The notes beneath the pieces were generated by a model that made no database searches, was not told where the DNA came from, and saw nothing but the letters and a program-made list of their open reading frames with translations. A DNA stretch of 64,000 nucleotides from NCBI GenBank assembly GCA_028697145.1, contig JAQVFR010000006.1:1-64000 (forward strand). Direction: 5' to 3'. A program made the position numbers and the translations under genes. Positions within the stretch are counted from its first letter, which is position 1, and every line of letters starts with the position of its first letter. This document shows, piece by piece, positions 44,425-53,211 of this stretch. Origin of the DNA: Actinomycetota bacterium. GTDB taxonomy: Bacteria > Actinomycetota > Geothermincolia > Geothermincolales > RBG-13-55-18.

Positions 44425-44747
44425 ATTCCCGGCAGCGGGCGCGTGATATCCGCGACCTTTGCCTCGATATTCCCTATTCCCCGCGCGGCGATCTTCTCCA
44501 ATAGGGCATCGATCATATCCGGCCAGCAATCCAGCGCATACACCACCCCCGTCTCCCCAACAATACTGGATGCCCGGAGAGCATAATCTCCCGGCCCGCA
44601 GCCCAAATCCAGAAAGGAGTCTCCTTTCTCAATTCCGAGCGCGCCGAAGATCAGCTCCGGATCGTGCATCCAGAAGCTGCTCGGGTCGCTTCCGTGCTTG
44701 TGATCCCCGTGGCCATTATCTCGCCTGCACCCCTGTCCGCTGCTCAG
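44425..44747 (-). pseudogene. Truncated class I methyltransferase fragment
   Basis: The frame has a His-rich segment (DNGHGDHKHGSDPSSFW) followed by the SAM-binding core FLDLGCGPGDYALRAS and VVYALDCWPDM, then stops resembling a methyltransferase after ADITRPLPG and runs into the glycyl-radical fragment near 44425. About half of a normal protein is missing. At the 5' side GGAGGTGA (44754-44761) has no in-frame ATG; a CTG at 44745 is possible, and a GTG frame (TDPEQRTGVQAR) stops after 13 codons, suggesting an early frameshift. Confidence 0.65.
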
Positions 44748-44902
44748 GGTCGGTCACCTCCGTTTGCTGCCGGCAGAGTATTTGCTCCCAATCGCAAAGA
44801 TCTATTCTCCGGGACGGAACCCTCCACTGGGAAACTTCTTGTTAACCAAGCTGTCAATGAATCGCCTAAGGGACCTTAGGGGCCGCCTTGAACTTGACTA
44901 CC

Positions 44903-45106
44903 TCAGCCGGATGGAAGCAGGTGGAACTCGACGGAGGCGGGCTCCTTCACCCTGCGTGAGGCATCAAGGACCTCGATACCCACCATGTTCCCTTCCCCGT
45001 CGAAGTCGATGATGATTCCGGGTTTCTCCTCATCGCTCTCGACTATTGGATTTTCGTTGAACCTTATGGTAAGGGTATCGGTTTCCTTGTCATAAGTTAC
45101 TTTCAT
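44903..45106 (-). CDS. DUF2283 family small protein (putative antitoxin)
   Basis: 67 aa. Typical DUF2283 sequence: YDKETDTLTIRFNENPIVES, DEEKPGIIIDFDGEGNMVGI and EVLDASRRV. Such proteins are commonly encoded with DUF4258 partners in a toxin-antitoxin-like arrangement. Here the ATG overlaps the stop of the DUF4258 gene (ATGA), so the pair is translationally coupled. The antitoxin role is inferred from genome context in this family. Confidence 0.82.
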   Translation of the reverse strand: MKVTYDKETDTLTIRFNENPIVESDEEKPGIIIDFDGEGNMVGIEVLDASRRVKEPASVEFHLLPSG

Positions 45107-45369
45107 GCCTCGGTCCTCCAGTACTTGTCGACCTTGCTCGTCCGATAGACGGTAACCACCTCGATTTGCCGCCTATCTACATCTACGAAAACCCGATACA
45201 GATAAATGCGAGGTGGGTCACCCTCCAATCTCCGGGCTTGATACACCTTCCGGCCTTTGCGAACCTCATATTCCTGCTCATGCGATTCAATAATCTCATA
45301 TGCCGTCTCTTCGGGTATACCCCTCCTCGACATCTCCCGACGCGCGTGGTCCGTAAGCCGGAATTCCAT
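45103..45369 (-). CDS. DUF4258 family small protein (putative toxin)
   Basis: 88 aa. It has the DUF4258 features FRLTDHARREMSRRGIPEET at the N-terminus and RIYLYRVFVDVDRRQIEVVTVYRT at the C-terminus, a fold related to RelE/BrnT-like RNases. It is encoded first in a coupled pair with the DUF2283 protein. The pair sits in a decayed low-density patch between the two halves of the polysaccharide region, as accessory TA modules often do. Confidence 0.82.
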   Translation of the reverse strand: MEFRLTDHARREMSRRGIPEETAYEIIESHEQEYEVRKGRKVYQARRLEGDPPRIYLYRVFVDVDRRQIEVVTVYRTSKVDKYWRTEA

Positions 45370-45869
45370 ACCGGTGTTCTCCCCCTGTCTTTATATGCCC
45401 TGAATCCATCTTGAAATAGCGTATTATGCAGCGACGACCTGTCCGGCTGCAGATTGAAGGCTGGGTTCAGGTCATCTTGACGTTCGGAAATGGGCACGAT
45501 TTGGACACAACTGAGAACCCGTCCTTTTTACAACTCCTTCATGTATAGCAACCTTTAATCGTAAAAAGAGCAGCTTAAAGCAGCGATAAGTGAAGAGCTA
45601 GGATCTTGATTCTGCCGGGTTTCTTTCAGAGCACAGCGCCTTTCGAGGCATGAGAGCCTCCCGGTAAAGGCATAGAATGCAAGACGTCTTAAAGCACTTC
45701 TTGTTTCCCAGAACGCCCCTATAGCCGCTTGTCAACCCTCCCGCAGGGCGAGGGGTTGAAATCCATGTAACCACCATCGCTCTTGTGATGGGTTCACGGC
45801 GTTCCCTACAATAGTCTCGTTGCGGACCCCTTTGTCTTTGCGTCTCGGCAAGCCGGGAAGGAGAATGTC
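45370..45869. other. Intergenic region without recognisable genes
   Basis: 500 bp of lower-GC sequence. No ORF with protein-like composition and a ribosome-binding site is seen. A distant inverted repeat CTTTTTAC/GTAAAAAG spans roughly 45525-45570, and GGTTGAAATCCATG near 45760 is not part of a CRISPR repeat. It probably continues the decayed patch. Confidence 0.5.
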
Positions 45870-46322
45870 ATGGATAAGCTCGTCGTTGCATCCAAGGTCA
45901 TGAAGCCCGTGGTCAAGATGGTGGGAGCGCAGAACCGGCTGATGGTGCGGGTTCCGGGAGGCAAGGCCATGGTAGGAGCGATGAACCGCGCCCTCGGGAA
46001 GCTGTTGCCCCGGCTCTCATTCCTCGGCTTCAGAAAAGATCCCTCCTACGAGAACGCCCTCCACAACTGGGAGACCTACCTGGTCCTGGTGGGTGCCGGC
46101 GATTACGAGAAGGAGACCCGTGGCCCCCGGGAGAATGTCTACACTTTTCACAAGTGCCCGGCCGGGTTCTGCCGCTCGGCGCATGCGGATGCATGCGATG
46201 CCACCATGGTGCTCGATCACAGCGTGGTGGAAAGCTCCGGAGCCCGCCTCAGGGTCGACAAGACGATCCCGGTGGACGGCGTCTGCGTCGAAGTCGTGGT
46301 GCCCGCTGGCGGGAGCGTTTGA
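45870..46322 (+). CDS. Hypothetical protein with conserved-looking Cys motif
   Basis: 150 aa with AAGGAG seven bases before the ATG. A basic helical N-terminus (VVASKVMKPVVKMVGAQNRL) is followed by a compact domain containing HKCPAGFCRSAHADACDATM, whose cysteines and histidines could bind metal or form disulfides, and the C-terminal strand IPVDGVCVEVVVP. No family is identified. Convergent with the sugar-phosphate transferase gene. Confidence 0.6.
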   Translation: MDKLVVASKVMKPVVKMVGAQNRLMVRVPGGKAMVGAMNRALGKLLPRLSFLGFRKDPSYENALHNWETYLVLVGAGDYEKETRGPRENVYTFHKCPAGFCRSAHADACDATMVLDHSVVESSGARLRVDKTIPVDGVCVEVVVPAGGSV

Positions 46323-46432
46323 GGGAATGAACGACGCTGGCGGACCGGGGCTGGAAATCGAAACCGGGTGGCCGTCAGGCCACCCGGTTCCCCCAAACCC
46401 CCCTACGCTATAGTCCTTGTCCTTGCCCGCTC

Positions 46433-48034
46433 CTAGTAGGCTCCGTTGGAGGAGAGGACCGCGGAGAAGGTCCTCAGGATTATCTTGACGTCTGTCCACA
46501 CCGACCAGGTCTCTATGTAGAAGAGGTCCAGCTTTATCATCTCGTCGAAGGGGAGTTCGCTGCGCCCGCTCACCTGCCACGGGCCGGTGATACCTGGTTT
46601 GACGTTCAGCCTCTGCTTGTGCCAGTCCTTGTATCCCTGGACCTCTTCCTTTATATGAGGCCTGGGCCCCACCAGGCTCATCTTGCCGGAGAGGACGTTG
46701 AATATCTGCGGCAGCTCGTCGATGGAGAACTTGCGGATCCACTTTCCCACCCGCGTTACGCGCGGGTCGTCCTGGATCTTCCAGCACAGCCAGCCGTTCT
46801 CGGCGTTGGTGTCGCTCTTGACCAGCTCTTCCTGCATCTTGCAGGCACCGTCCACCATGGAACGGAACTTCAGGCAGTTGAAGCACCTGCCGTTCTTCCC
46901 CACCCTTTTGTGACGGAAGAAGACCGGCCCGGGCGAGTCCAGTTTGATCGCTATGGCGGTTACGGCCAGGATAGGCCAGACGAGCAGGAGCACGATGGTC
47001 CCCAGCACGTAGTCCTCGGCGGCCTTGATCAGCCTGCGGTAACCCCCGATCTTCTTTTCGCGCAGGCGGATGAGGGGGATGCCCCCGATCTCGTTGACCT
47101 TTATCTCGTCCGTTATCACCTCGAAGAGGCGGGGGACGATGCAGCACTCCACTCCCATCTTGTTGCACCGCGATGCCAGGTTGAGGAGCTGCTCCGAGGA
47201 CGCGCCGGTGAAGGCGATAACCACCTTCTCCACATCGAAATCCTCGATGATGCGGGTGAGGTCGGTCAGTCCTCCCAGCACGCGCATGCCTTTTAGCTCT
47301 GGTTCGGAGAATTCCACGTATAGCGGGTCGTCGTCGATCAATCCTATCGGGCGCAATCCGAAGGAGTCGTGCCGCTGCAGTTTGCGCGCGACCTCCTTTC
47401 CCACCTTGCCGGCGCCGACGATGAGGGTGTTGCGCATCACGATGTCGCTTATGCCCACGGAAGACAGCAGCAGCTGCAGCAGCATGCGGCCCGCGAAGAG
47501 GAAGAAGATGGACAGCATCCAGAAGAACACCAGGAAGCCGCGGGTGGCAACCGAGGAGTCCAGCAGAAAGGACATGATGAGCAGGAACACGAGATAGACG
47601 TTCACCGCCCCCATGATCCTGGGTATGCGGTCCAGGATGCGCACGCGCGTGCGGGTCTCGTACATCCCGCATATCTTGAGGGCGAAGAACAGGATGGGCG
47701 AGGTCACGAGCATGACGAGGGCGATATCGCCGAACGTCGCGACGTTCTCGGGAGGGAAGGCGCGGAGTACGGCTGCGTTCTCGAACCTGATCCAGTACGA
47801 TACCCAAATAGCCAGGAAAAAGGCGATCCCGTCCACGAACAGGCGGGAAGCCACGCGCGCAGCGACCTCGAGCCGCTTGGAGACCGGGCGCTCCAGCAGG
47901 CTCATCTCGGCTTCGGAGAGAATGGCGATAAGCTCCTCGTCCGATATGCCCCCGGCCGCGGGTAAGGCTACCTGCACCTCCGCGAATCCTGTCTCGGTCT
48001 CAGACAACCCGTTTTTCGTCAGCTGCCGTTCCAT
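46433..48034 (-). CDS. Polyprenyl-phosphate glycosyl-1-phosphate transferase (WcaJ/CpsE-like)
   Basis: 533 aa. Several N-terminal membrane spans, then a CoA-binding-like Rossmann domain (TLIVGAGKVGKEVARKLQRH), then the catalytic bacterial sugar transferase domain from about residue 340: SPGPVFFRHKRVGKNGR, CLKFRSMV, SIDELPQIFNVLSGKMSLVG and GPRPHIKEE. It starts repeat-unit synthesis by loading a sugar phosphate onto undecaprenyl phosphate. Its start overlaps the end of the upstream glycosyltransferase gene by 35 bp. Confidence 0.94.
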   Translation of the reverse strand: MERQLTKNGLSETETGFAEVQVALPAAGGISDEELIAILSEAEMSLLERPVSKRLEVAARVASRLFVDGIAFFLAIWVSYWIRFENAAVLRAFPPENVATFGDIALVMLVTSPILFFALKICGMYETRTRVRILDRIPRIMGAVNVYLVFLLIMSFLLDSSVATRGFLVFFWMLSIFFLFAGRMLLQLLLSSVGISDIVMRNTLIVGAGKVGKEVARKLQRHDSFGLRPIGLIDDDPLYVEFSEPELKGMRVLGGLTDLTRIIEDFDVEKVVIAFTGASSEQLLNLASRCNKMGVECCIVPRLFEVITDEIKVNEIGGIPLIRLREKKIGGYRRLIKAAEDYVLGTIVLLLVWPILAVTAIAIKLDSPGPVFFRHKRVGKNGRCFNCLKFRSMVDGACKMQEELVKSDTNAENGWLCWKIQDDPRVTRVGKWIRKFSIDELPQIFNVLSGKMSLVGPRPHIKEEVQGYKDWHKQRLNVKPGITGPWQVSGRSELPFDEMIKLDLFYIETWSVWTDVKIILRTFSAVLSSNGAY

Positions 48035-49208
48035 TATGCCCCTCCATGTTTGTGTCGGGTACGGGAACGCTTATGAGGTGCCCCGTCTTGGTGAGAGTCG
48101 CCTGGCTATGCGAAAAGCTTTTCCACGCTTGCTCGACATTGGCGAGCATATTTTGCTTGAACACGGCGACGTCGAAGGTCATGGCATGCCGTCTTGACGT
48201 TTCGGGGTCGAAACGCCCGGGGTCGAAATCTCTTATCGCCTCCTGCAGCGACTGGGAGTCCTGGCGGTCGAAGAAGATGCCCGTGACTCCCTCCACCACC
48301 GTCTCCAGGACGCCGCCCGCCCGCAGGGCGATCACCGGCCGGCCGGCCGCCATGGCCTCCAGGGGGACGATGCCGAAGTCCTCCTCCTGCGGGAAGATCA
48401 ATGCCTGGCAGCGCGAATAAAGCTCACCCAGCTCCGCGTCGGACACCCTTCCCAGGAACTCTATGTTGGGGCCGGCCGCCGCGCGCAGCGAGTCCAGCTC
48501 GGAACCCGTGCCCGCGATCTTCAAGGGCAGGCCCAGCCGGTTGAAGGCCTCGACCACGATGTCCGCCCGCTTGTAGGGGATGAGCCTGCCCACCAGGAGA
48601 AAGTAATCGTCCACGGAGGGCGAGATGTTCAGCCAGGACGTGTTCACCGGCGGATAGATGACGTCCGCTTCCCGCCGGTAGTATTTCTCGATGCGCCTCG
48701 CCACGTGATGGCTGATGGCCACGAAGCGGTCGACGCGGTCCGCCGCGCAGCGATCCCATACCCTGAGGTAGTTGGTCATGTAAGGCATGACCGCCTTGAC
48801 CAGGGGGTTCAGGACGCCGAAACGCGGATTGTCCAGGTAATGATGATAACCGCTCCAGTAATAGCGTATGGGCGTATAACAGTAGCATATGTGCAGGGTC
48901 TCCGGCCGCGTGATCACGCCCTTCGCCTCGGCGTGGCTGGAGGATATGACCACGTCGTATGCGGAGAGGTCGAAACGCTCGAAGGCGACCGTGCGCAGGA
49001 GGGGGAATGCCTGGTGCCTTGTCCTGGCGCCCGGCACCTTCTGCAGGAAGGAGGTCCTGACGTCGCTATCCGCAAGTTCCGGGAACTGTTCCGGGACGAA
49101 CACGGAGGTATATACGGGAGCCTCGGGATAGAGTTCATGCAGGGCCAGAAGCACCCTCTCCGAGCCCGCCAGGTTTGTAAGCCATTCGTGTACCAGGGCT
49201 ACTTTCAT
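48000..49208 (-). CDS. Glycosyltransferase family 4 (WbaZ-like)
   Basis: 402 aa. Starts KVALVHEWLTNLAGSERVL, with CYCYTPIRYYWSGYHHYL and FVAISHHVARRIEKYYRRE, the pattern of WbaZ-type mannosyltransferases, and donor-site LVGRLIPYKRADIVVEAF plus FPQEEDFGIVPLEAMAAGRP. It is the first gene of an operon with the initiating sugar-phosphate transferase. A good promoter lies about 120 bp upstream. Confidence 0.92.
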   Translation of the reverse strand: MKVALVHEWLTNLAGSERVLLALHELYPEAPVYTSVFVPEQFPELADSDVRTSFLQKVPGARTRHQAFPLLRTVAFERFDLSAYDVVISSSHAEAKGVITRPETLHICYCYTPIRYYWSGYHHYLDNPRFGVLNPLVKAVMPYMTNYLRVWDRCAADRVDRFVAISHHVARRIEKYYRREADVIYPPVNTSWLNISPSVDDYFLLVGRLIPYKRADIVVEAFNRLGLPLKIAGTGSELDSLRAAAGPNIEFLGRVSDAELGELYSRCQALIFPQEEDFGIVPLEAMAAGRPVIALRAGGVLETVVEGVTGIFFDRQDSQSLQEAIRDFDPGRFDPETSRRHAMTFDVAVFKQNMLANVEQAWKSFSHSQATLTKTGHLISVPVPDTNMEGHNGTAADEKRVV

Positions 49209-49333
49209 CGCTTCCCGTCGTCCTTCATCGCCGCGGCGTCAACTATACACCGTTAGAAACGCTGCCTCGTCCTTCGCGATCAAGCGGTGAAAGTAACCGG
49301 TGAGTCGTAGAGGACGGAGCCGGGTAAAAGGGA

Positions 49334-49362
49334 ATTATATCTGTATAGATAGGAAGTATCAA
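49334..49362 (-). promoter_or_regulatory. Sigma-70-type promoter for glycosyltransferase operon
   Basis: Minus-strand TTGATA (49357-49362), 17 bp, TATAAT (49334-49339), one of the best consensus promoters in the window. Predicted start near 49327, leaving about 118 bases of 5' UTR before the glycosyltransferase ATG at 49208. Confidence 0.65.
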
Positions 49363-49801
49363 ACATAAATGATTCTTCGCCCGTGTTGTTTTCACCTTTT
49401 GCGCCCGAATTTTTGTCCTCCAAACACCCCCAGTTAGTGCCCGCTTGTCTCTTGCCGGCCTCTCTGCCCGTTCCTGTAAGCCAGTCGGGCTGCGCCGTTA
49501 AACAACCTTCCTGTACAATTAATCTTACATTGTTTGGTGCTTAAATCAAGTTACCCGTAAGTAATTTAACAGAATCACAACCTGAATGTAACGTCATCGT
49601 AACAAATTCCCCGCAAGACGGACGTGCGCGATGATCGTCGGCGAGGTGGCCCCTGCCTTGACGGCGTTGCCGCACGATTCTCGATATACACCACCACGCG
49701 ATTGTGGTAAAAATATATTCCCGGTTCATGGGGCGGCGCCGATGCCGAAAGGGTAACCGTGTGGGTGCAGGGGCGTGCGCTACGATCGAGATGAGGAGAA
49801 C
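49363..49801. other. AT-rich intergenic regulatory region
   Basis: Between divergent genes and clearly lower in GC than its surroundings. No protein-like ORF. It contains several AT-rich promoter-like tracts (for example near 49515-49560 and AAAAATATATTC near 49708) and a short inverted repeat CCAC/GTGG near 49695. No known RNA recognised. Confidence 0.45.
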
Positions 49802-50779
49802 ATGATGGAAGAGGGCGTTCAGGAAAAACCGAAGCTGTTGTTCCGTTTGCTCGAGGGCGCGTTCATGGCCCAGTTCCACGTCATCAAAGCGCTATCCTAT
49901 ATCCTTCCCCCTTCCGTGCTCTGCCTCATCCCCAAGGCGATGGGCATCGCCTTTTTCTACGCCCGGCCCGGGATGCGCCGCAGGCTCCTGCAGCGGATCA
50001 CCGAGGCTATGCCGGAGATCAGCGACCCACGCGAACTGGGCCGTCTTGGCCGCGAGGTCTGCGTCGGGGTGTTCATGCCCCTCTTCGACATCTTCATCCT
50101 GGCGCGGCACGGAGACCGCTACATGCGGGAGCTGCGCCTGGAGGGGATGGACTTGCTCGAGGAGGCGGAGGCGCGGGGCAAGGGCATTATCTTCACCGGC
50201 GCGCATACGGGCGCCATCGGCATCATCCACGCGGTCATGGCGCGCCTGGGCAAGCCGTACACGCCCATCGCCTTCAACCCCAAGGACACGGAACTGCCCC
50301 GTTACGTGGAGACCCTGGAGTTTTGCAGCGGCATCCTGGGATGCGATGTCGAGGAGCCGGTGTTCTTCGTAGGGGAGGACATCATCCCCAAGGTCAAGGA
50401 GCACCTGAAGGCGGGCAAGCGTATCGGCCTCACCTTCGACATAGGCGGGAGCGGTATAGTGGATTTCTTCGGACGGCCGGCGGCCTTAGCCACCGGGGTC
50501 GCCCATTTCGCCTACGATTCCGGCGCCCCCGTCGTCCTCTTCTCCCTGCGGCGGGGCAAGGGCCCCTTCGACAACTGCCTGAATGTCTCGGGGGTCGTCA
50601 CCTGCGACCCCGCCGCGGACCGCAGGAGCGAGGTGTCGCGGGTGATGCAGGAGGTAGTGAAGTGCGGCGAGGAGATCATCCGCGAGATCCCCGGGCAGTG
50701 GATGAGCTGGTTCGGGCTCTGGAGTTTCTGGCAGGGGGCGCGGGATATCATGGAGGGCAAAGCAAAGCAGCGGGGTTGA
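49802..50779 (+). CDS. LpxL/HtrB-like lysophospholipid acyltransferase family protein
   Basis: About 325 aa from the ATG doublet after GATGAGGAG. Family features: an N-terminal membrane segment (HVIKALSYILPPSVLCLIPK), GIIFTGAHTGAIGIIHAVM, where the catalytic His-x4-acidic motif of LpxL proteins is modified to HTGAIG, and GIGLTFDIGG/FFGRPAALATG-like blocks. It may acylate a membrane glycolipid rather than lipid A. A truncated paralogue follows immediately. Confidence 0.82.
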   Translation: MMEEGVQEKPKLLFRLLEGAFMAQFHVIKALSYILPPSVLCLIPKAMGIAFFYARPGMRRRLLQRITEAMPEISDPRELGRLGREVCVGVFMPLFDIFILARHGDRYMRELRLEGMDLLEEAEARGKGIIFTGAHTGAIGIIHAVMARLGKPYTPIAFNPKDTELPRYVETLEFCSGILGCDVEEPVFFVGEDIIPKVKEHLKAGKRIGLTFDIGGSGIVDFFGRPAALATGVAHFAYDSGAPVVLFSLRRGKGPFDNCLNVSGVVTCDPAADRRSEVSRVMQEVVKCGEEIIREIPGQWMSWFGLWSFWQGARDIMEGKAKQRG

Positions 50780-50797
50780 GCAAGGGTCTTAAGCCTT

Positions 50798-51087
50798 ATG
50801 GCCTATCGAGCGAGCGACGCAGGAAAAGCGGCCGGCACAAGGGCAGCACCCGCCCCCGACCTCTTTCTCAGAACGGCCGAGTTCACCCTCCTCCTCCTAT
50901 TTCACCTCAACCGGGCGCTGGCTTCGTTCGTCCCTCCCGACGTGATGAAGGGCCTCTCTATATGCTCTGCGGGTACCTCGCCTGTTCCTTCTTCCCCCCC
51001 ATGAGGCACCGCCTCGACGACAAGATCGCCGAGGCCATGCCGGAGATCACCGGCAGAGAGAGGAAGACCGGCGGCGGTGACGGGTAG
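50798..51087 (+). pseudogene. Truncated, frameshifted paralogue of the upstream LpxL-like gene
   Basis: The first frame reads LFLRTAEFTLLLLFHLNRAL and ASFVPPDVMKGLSIC, matching LFRLLEGAFMAQFHVIKAL and SYILPPSVLCLIPK of the upstream protein. After a frameshift near 50960 the second frame reads MRHRLDDKIAEAMPEITGRE, matching MRRRLLQRITEAMPEISDPRE. The copy then stops at 51087. It corresponds only to residues about 10-80, so it is a tandem-duplication remnant. Confidence 0.8.
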
Positions 51088-51134
51088 AGGCTGTGGGGCG
51101 CCGCCCGGCGCAGGGCGCAGGGCCCGGCGTCAGT

Positions 51135-52103
51135 TCATCGAGCGAGGGCGTTCCAGTGCCAGGGATATCTGGACAGGATGGGAATTTTACCTATAGCCTC
51201 GTCCAGGGGAATGGCCGCCTTCTCCAGGGGAAAAAGGCGCAGGTTCCGTCCCACCATCTGAGAGAACTCGGTGGAGACGAAAAAGATCGCGGCGGAGAGG
51301 TAGCCCGCCGGCTTCAGGCGGATGCGGGTGAAACCGGCCTCCCTCAGCAGCCCTTCGAGCTGGTCCCGGGAGAAACCCTCCGTGAGTTTGTCCGCCTCCG
51401 AGACCATCTCCTCCCCGCCGATGGGCTTGTCCACGATGCTCTTCACCGCCTTGAGCAGGAGCTTGCCCAGGGGATAGATGGTGTGGTTCTGCCAGCTATT
51501 GGGCTCCGTACCCAGCGAGAATACTCCCCCCGGTTTGAGGACGCGGACGATCTCCCTCAGGCAATTCAGGGGGTCGGGAAGGTGATGCAGGCAGGCCACC
51601 ATGAAGGCGCCGTCAAATGAGTCGTCGGCGAAGGGAAGGAATTCCGCGTCCGTGAGGAGGTGGTCGCAGGAATCGCCGTAGCCGTTTTCCCGGTGCAGCC
51701 TGCGCGCTTCCCCGAGGTGCCCTGGCGCGATGTCCGTCTCCACCACCCGGTAACCGGACCTCAGCAGCTCCAGCCCGTCGGTGCCGAGGCCGCAGCCGAC
51801 CTCCAGTATGAGCGAACCGGTGGGCAGGAGCCGCAGGTCATCGAGGAACGACTCGTGGTAGTGGAGGTAAAATGGACTGTCCCGCCAGGTCGCGTGCATG
51901 TCCAGGTAGTACCCGATCTTTTCCGTGTAGTGCTCCCTCTCGGACAGCTTGAGGTCCGAGGACTGTGGCGGGAGAAGGTCCCACAGGCCGTCCAGCATCG
52001 TGAATGCGATCTCGCATGCCGGGCAGGCAAGCCCGCCCGCTTCTTTCTCCAGCGGGCCCCTGCAGGACGGACACCGCAGCATCTCCTCGACGACGGTCAT
52101 CAT
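51135..52103 (-). CDS. Class I SAM methyltransferase with N-terminal zinc ribbon
   Basis: 322 aa. A Trm112-like ribbon (CPSCRGPLEKEAGGLACPAC, residues about 11-30) precedes the methyltransferase: LILEVGCGLGTDGLELL, the acidic VVETDIAPGHL, and AFMVACLHHLPDPLNCLREI. The C-terminal segment (AAIFFVSTEFSQMVGRNL) is partly hydrophobic. It belongs to the Methyltransf_11 group acting on small molecules or lipids. Possible partner of the acyltransferase; convergent with it. Confidence 0.87.
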   Translation of the reverse strand: MMTVVEEMLRCPSCRGPLEKEAGGLACPACEIAFTMLDGLWDLLPPQSSDLKLSEREHYTEKIGYYLDMHATWRDSPFYLHYHESFLDDLRLLPTGSLILEVGCGLGTDGLELLRSGYRVVETDIAPGHLGEARRLHRENGYGDSCDHLLTDAEFLPFADDSFDGAFMVACLHHLPDPLNCLREIVRVLKPGGVFSLGTEPNSWQNHTIYPLGKLLLKAVKSIVDKPIGGEEMVSEADKLTEGFSRDQLEGLLREAGFTRIRLKPAGYLSAAIFFVSTEFSQMVGRNLRLFPLEKAAIPLDEAIGKIPILSRYPWHWNALAR

Positions 52104-52176
52104 TTCAATCCTCCGAGCTTCTTATCGAACGCGAGGGGCGGGCATGCGCCCCGGGAAGGCGCCGACGGGATCGTCA

Positions 52177-52866
52177 TCAGCTGGGCATGAGGCTCTGTAT
52201 CATCTCGCTGGCCTGCTGGATCAGGAGGTTGGCCTCATCGATATAGCTGAAGTCCGCTGTGCTGATGGCCCGCAGGTAGAGGTCGCAGGCCCCGATGTAC
52301 ATGTCGAGTATCTGGAGGGCTTTCTGGCGCAGCGTTTCGAGCTCGGGAGCCAGGTACATGGAGACCACCTGGTTGCGGTAGTCCACGAGGATGGCCTTCC
52401 ATTCCGAGATCTCGTTGGCCATCTCCATCCCGGAGATCAGGTCCTGCCCCATCACCGAGATGTTCTGCTGCAGGGTGTTGAGGTCCACTATGGTATCCGT
52501 GGGTATGGACGTCTGTATGGCCTCGATGCCGGAGGATTCGTCGATCGCCCTCTGCTGCTCCGCTATGGCCTCGGCTTCCTTCTTGAGCTGCTCCTCGTGC
52601 TCGGGACTGTATTTGTCGACGTATTCGATCTTGTAGTCGGCGGCTTCAGACGGGTCCACCCACGCGGTCTGGGTGTTGTCCTCCCATATGTGGTTGTCGA
52701 GGGGGTCCCTCACGATAGTGCCGTATCTTACCTCTACCTTCTTGGGGACCACGAGCATATAGGCGACGACGGCGATGACGGCCAGAGCCACCACAATGCC
52801 CAGGCCGGCGATGGCTATCTTCGTTCCCCGTCTCAAACCGCTGTACCACTGCGATATCCTGTTCAT
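52177..52866 (-). CDS. Hypothetical protein, single N-terminal membrane anchor and coiled coil
   Basis: 229 aa. One membrane span (IAIAGLGIVVALAVIAVVAY) after a basic start, so most of the protein faces outside. The rest is helical with an acidic, coiled-coil-prone centre (HEEQLKKEAEAIAEQQRAID) and a long helical C-terminus. No catalytic motif or family is recognised. It may be a surface or division-linked scaffold. It has its own transcription unit. Confidence 0.7.
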   Translation of the reverse strand: MNRISQWYSGLRRGTKIAIAGLGIVVALAVIAVVAYMLVVPKKVEVRYGTIVRDPLDNHIWEDNTQTAWVDPSEAADYKIEYVDKYSPEHEEQLKKEAEAIAEQQRAIDESSGIEAIQTSIPTDTIVDLNTLQQNISVMGQDLISGMEMANEISEWKAILVDYRNQVVSMYLAPELETLRQKALQILDMYIGACDLYLRAISTADFSYIDEANLLIQQASEMIQSLMPS

Positions 52867-53211
52867 GTTCTCACCCTCGGGTTATGACTTGGATTTCCCG
52901 CCCCTGGTTCCCCCTGTGTATTGTCTCCTTGCGCAGGAGCGATAGCGGCGTGTTCCTGGGCGAACACAATCTTATCATGGCGCTCGTGGCCCATCAATGC
53001 GGGCGTGCGGGGCCCTTTGCCGGGCGCGTCTCGAATACGTCCCGCCGTTCCCGTAGAAAATGGGCTTGCGCAGGTTCTCCTCCCGCACTCACATGATCGG
53101 AGACCCGGGGCGGGCGCCCGGAGCGGGAATGAGTGTCGCATTGAGCTGGATCATTGTTTGCGGCGGCGGACGCATATATATTTTTAGAAACGGTCTCTGC
53201 GGGAGGTAAGG
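52867..53211. other. Intergenic region
   Basis: 345 bp between divergent genes. No protein-like ORF. Near its right end TTGTTT (53154-53159) and TATATA (53177-53182) are spaced 17 bp apart and point toward the zinc-ribbon gene; this is a plausible weak promoter. GCCCGGAGCGGG-type short stems are present but no known RNA. Confidence 0.4.

Noticed and set aside
45760-45775. GGTTGAAATCCATG resembling part of a CRISPR repeat
   Set aside because: Single occurrence with only a few matching bases and no periodic copies.
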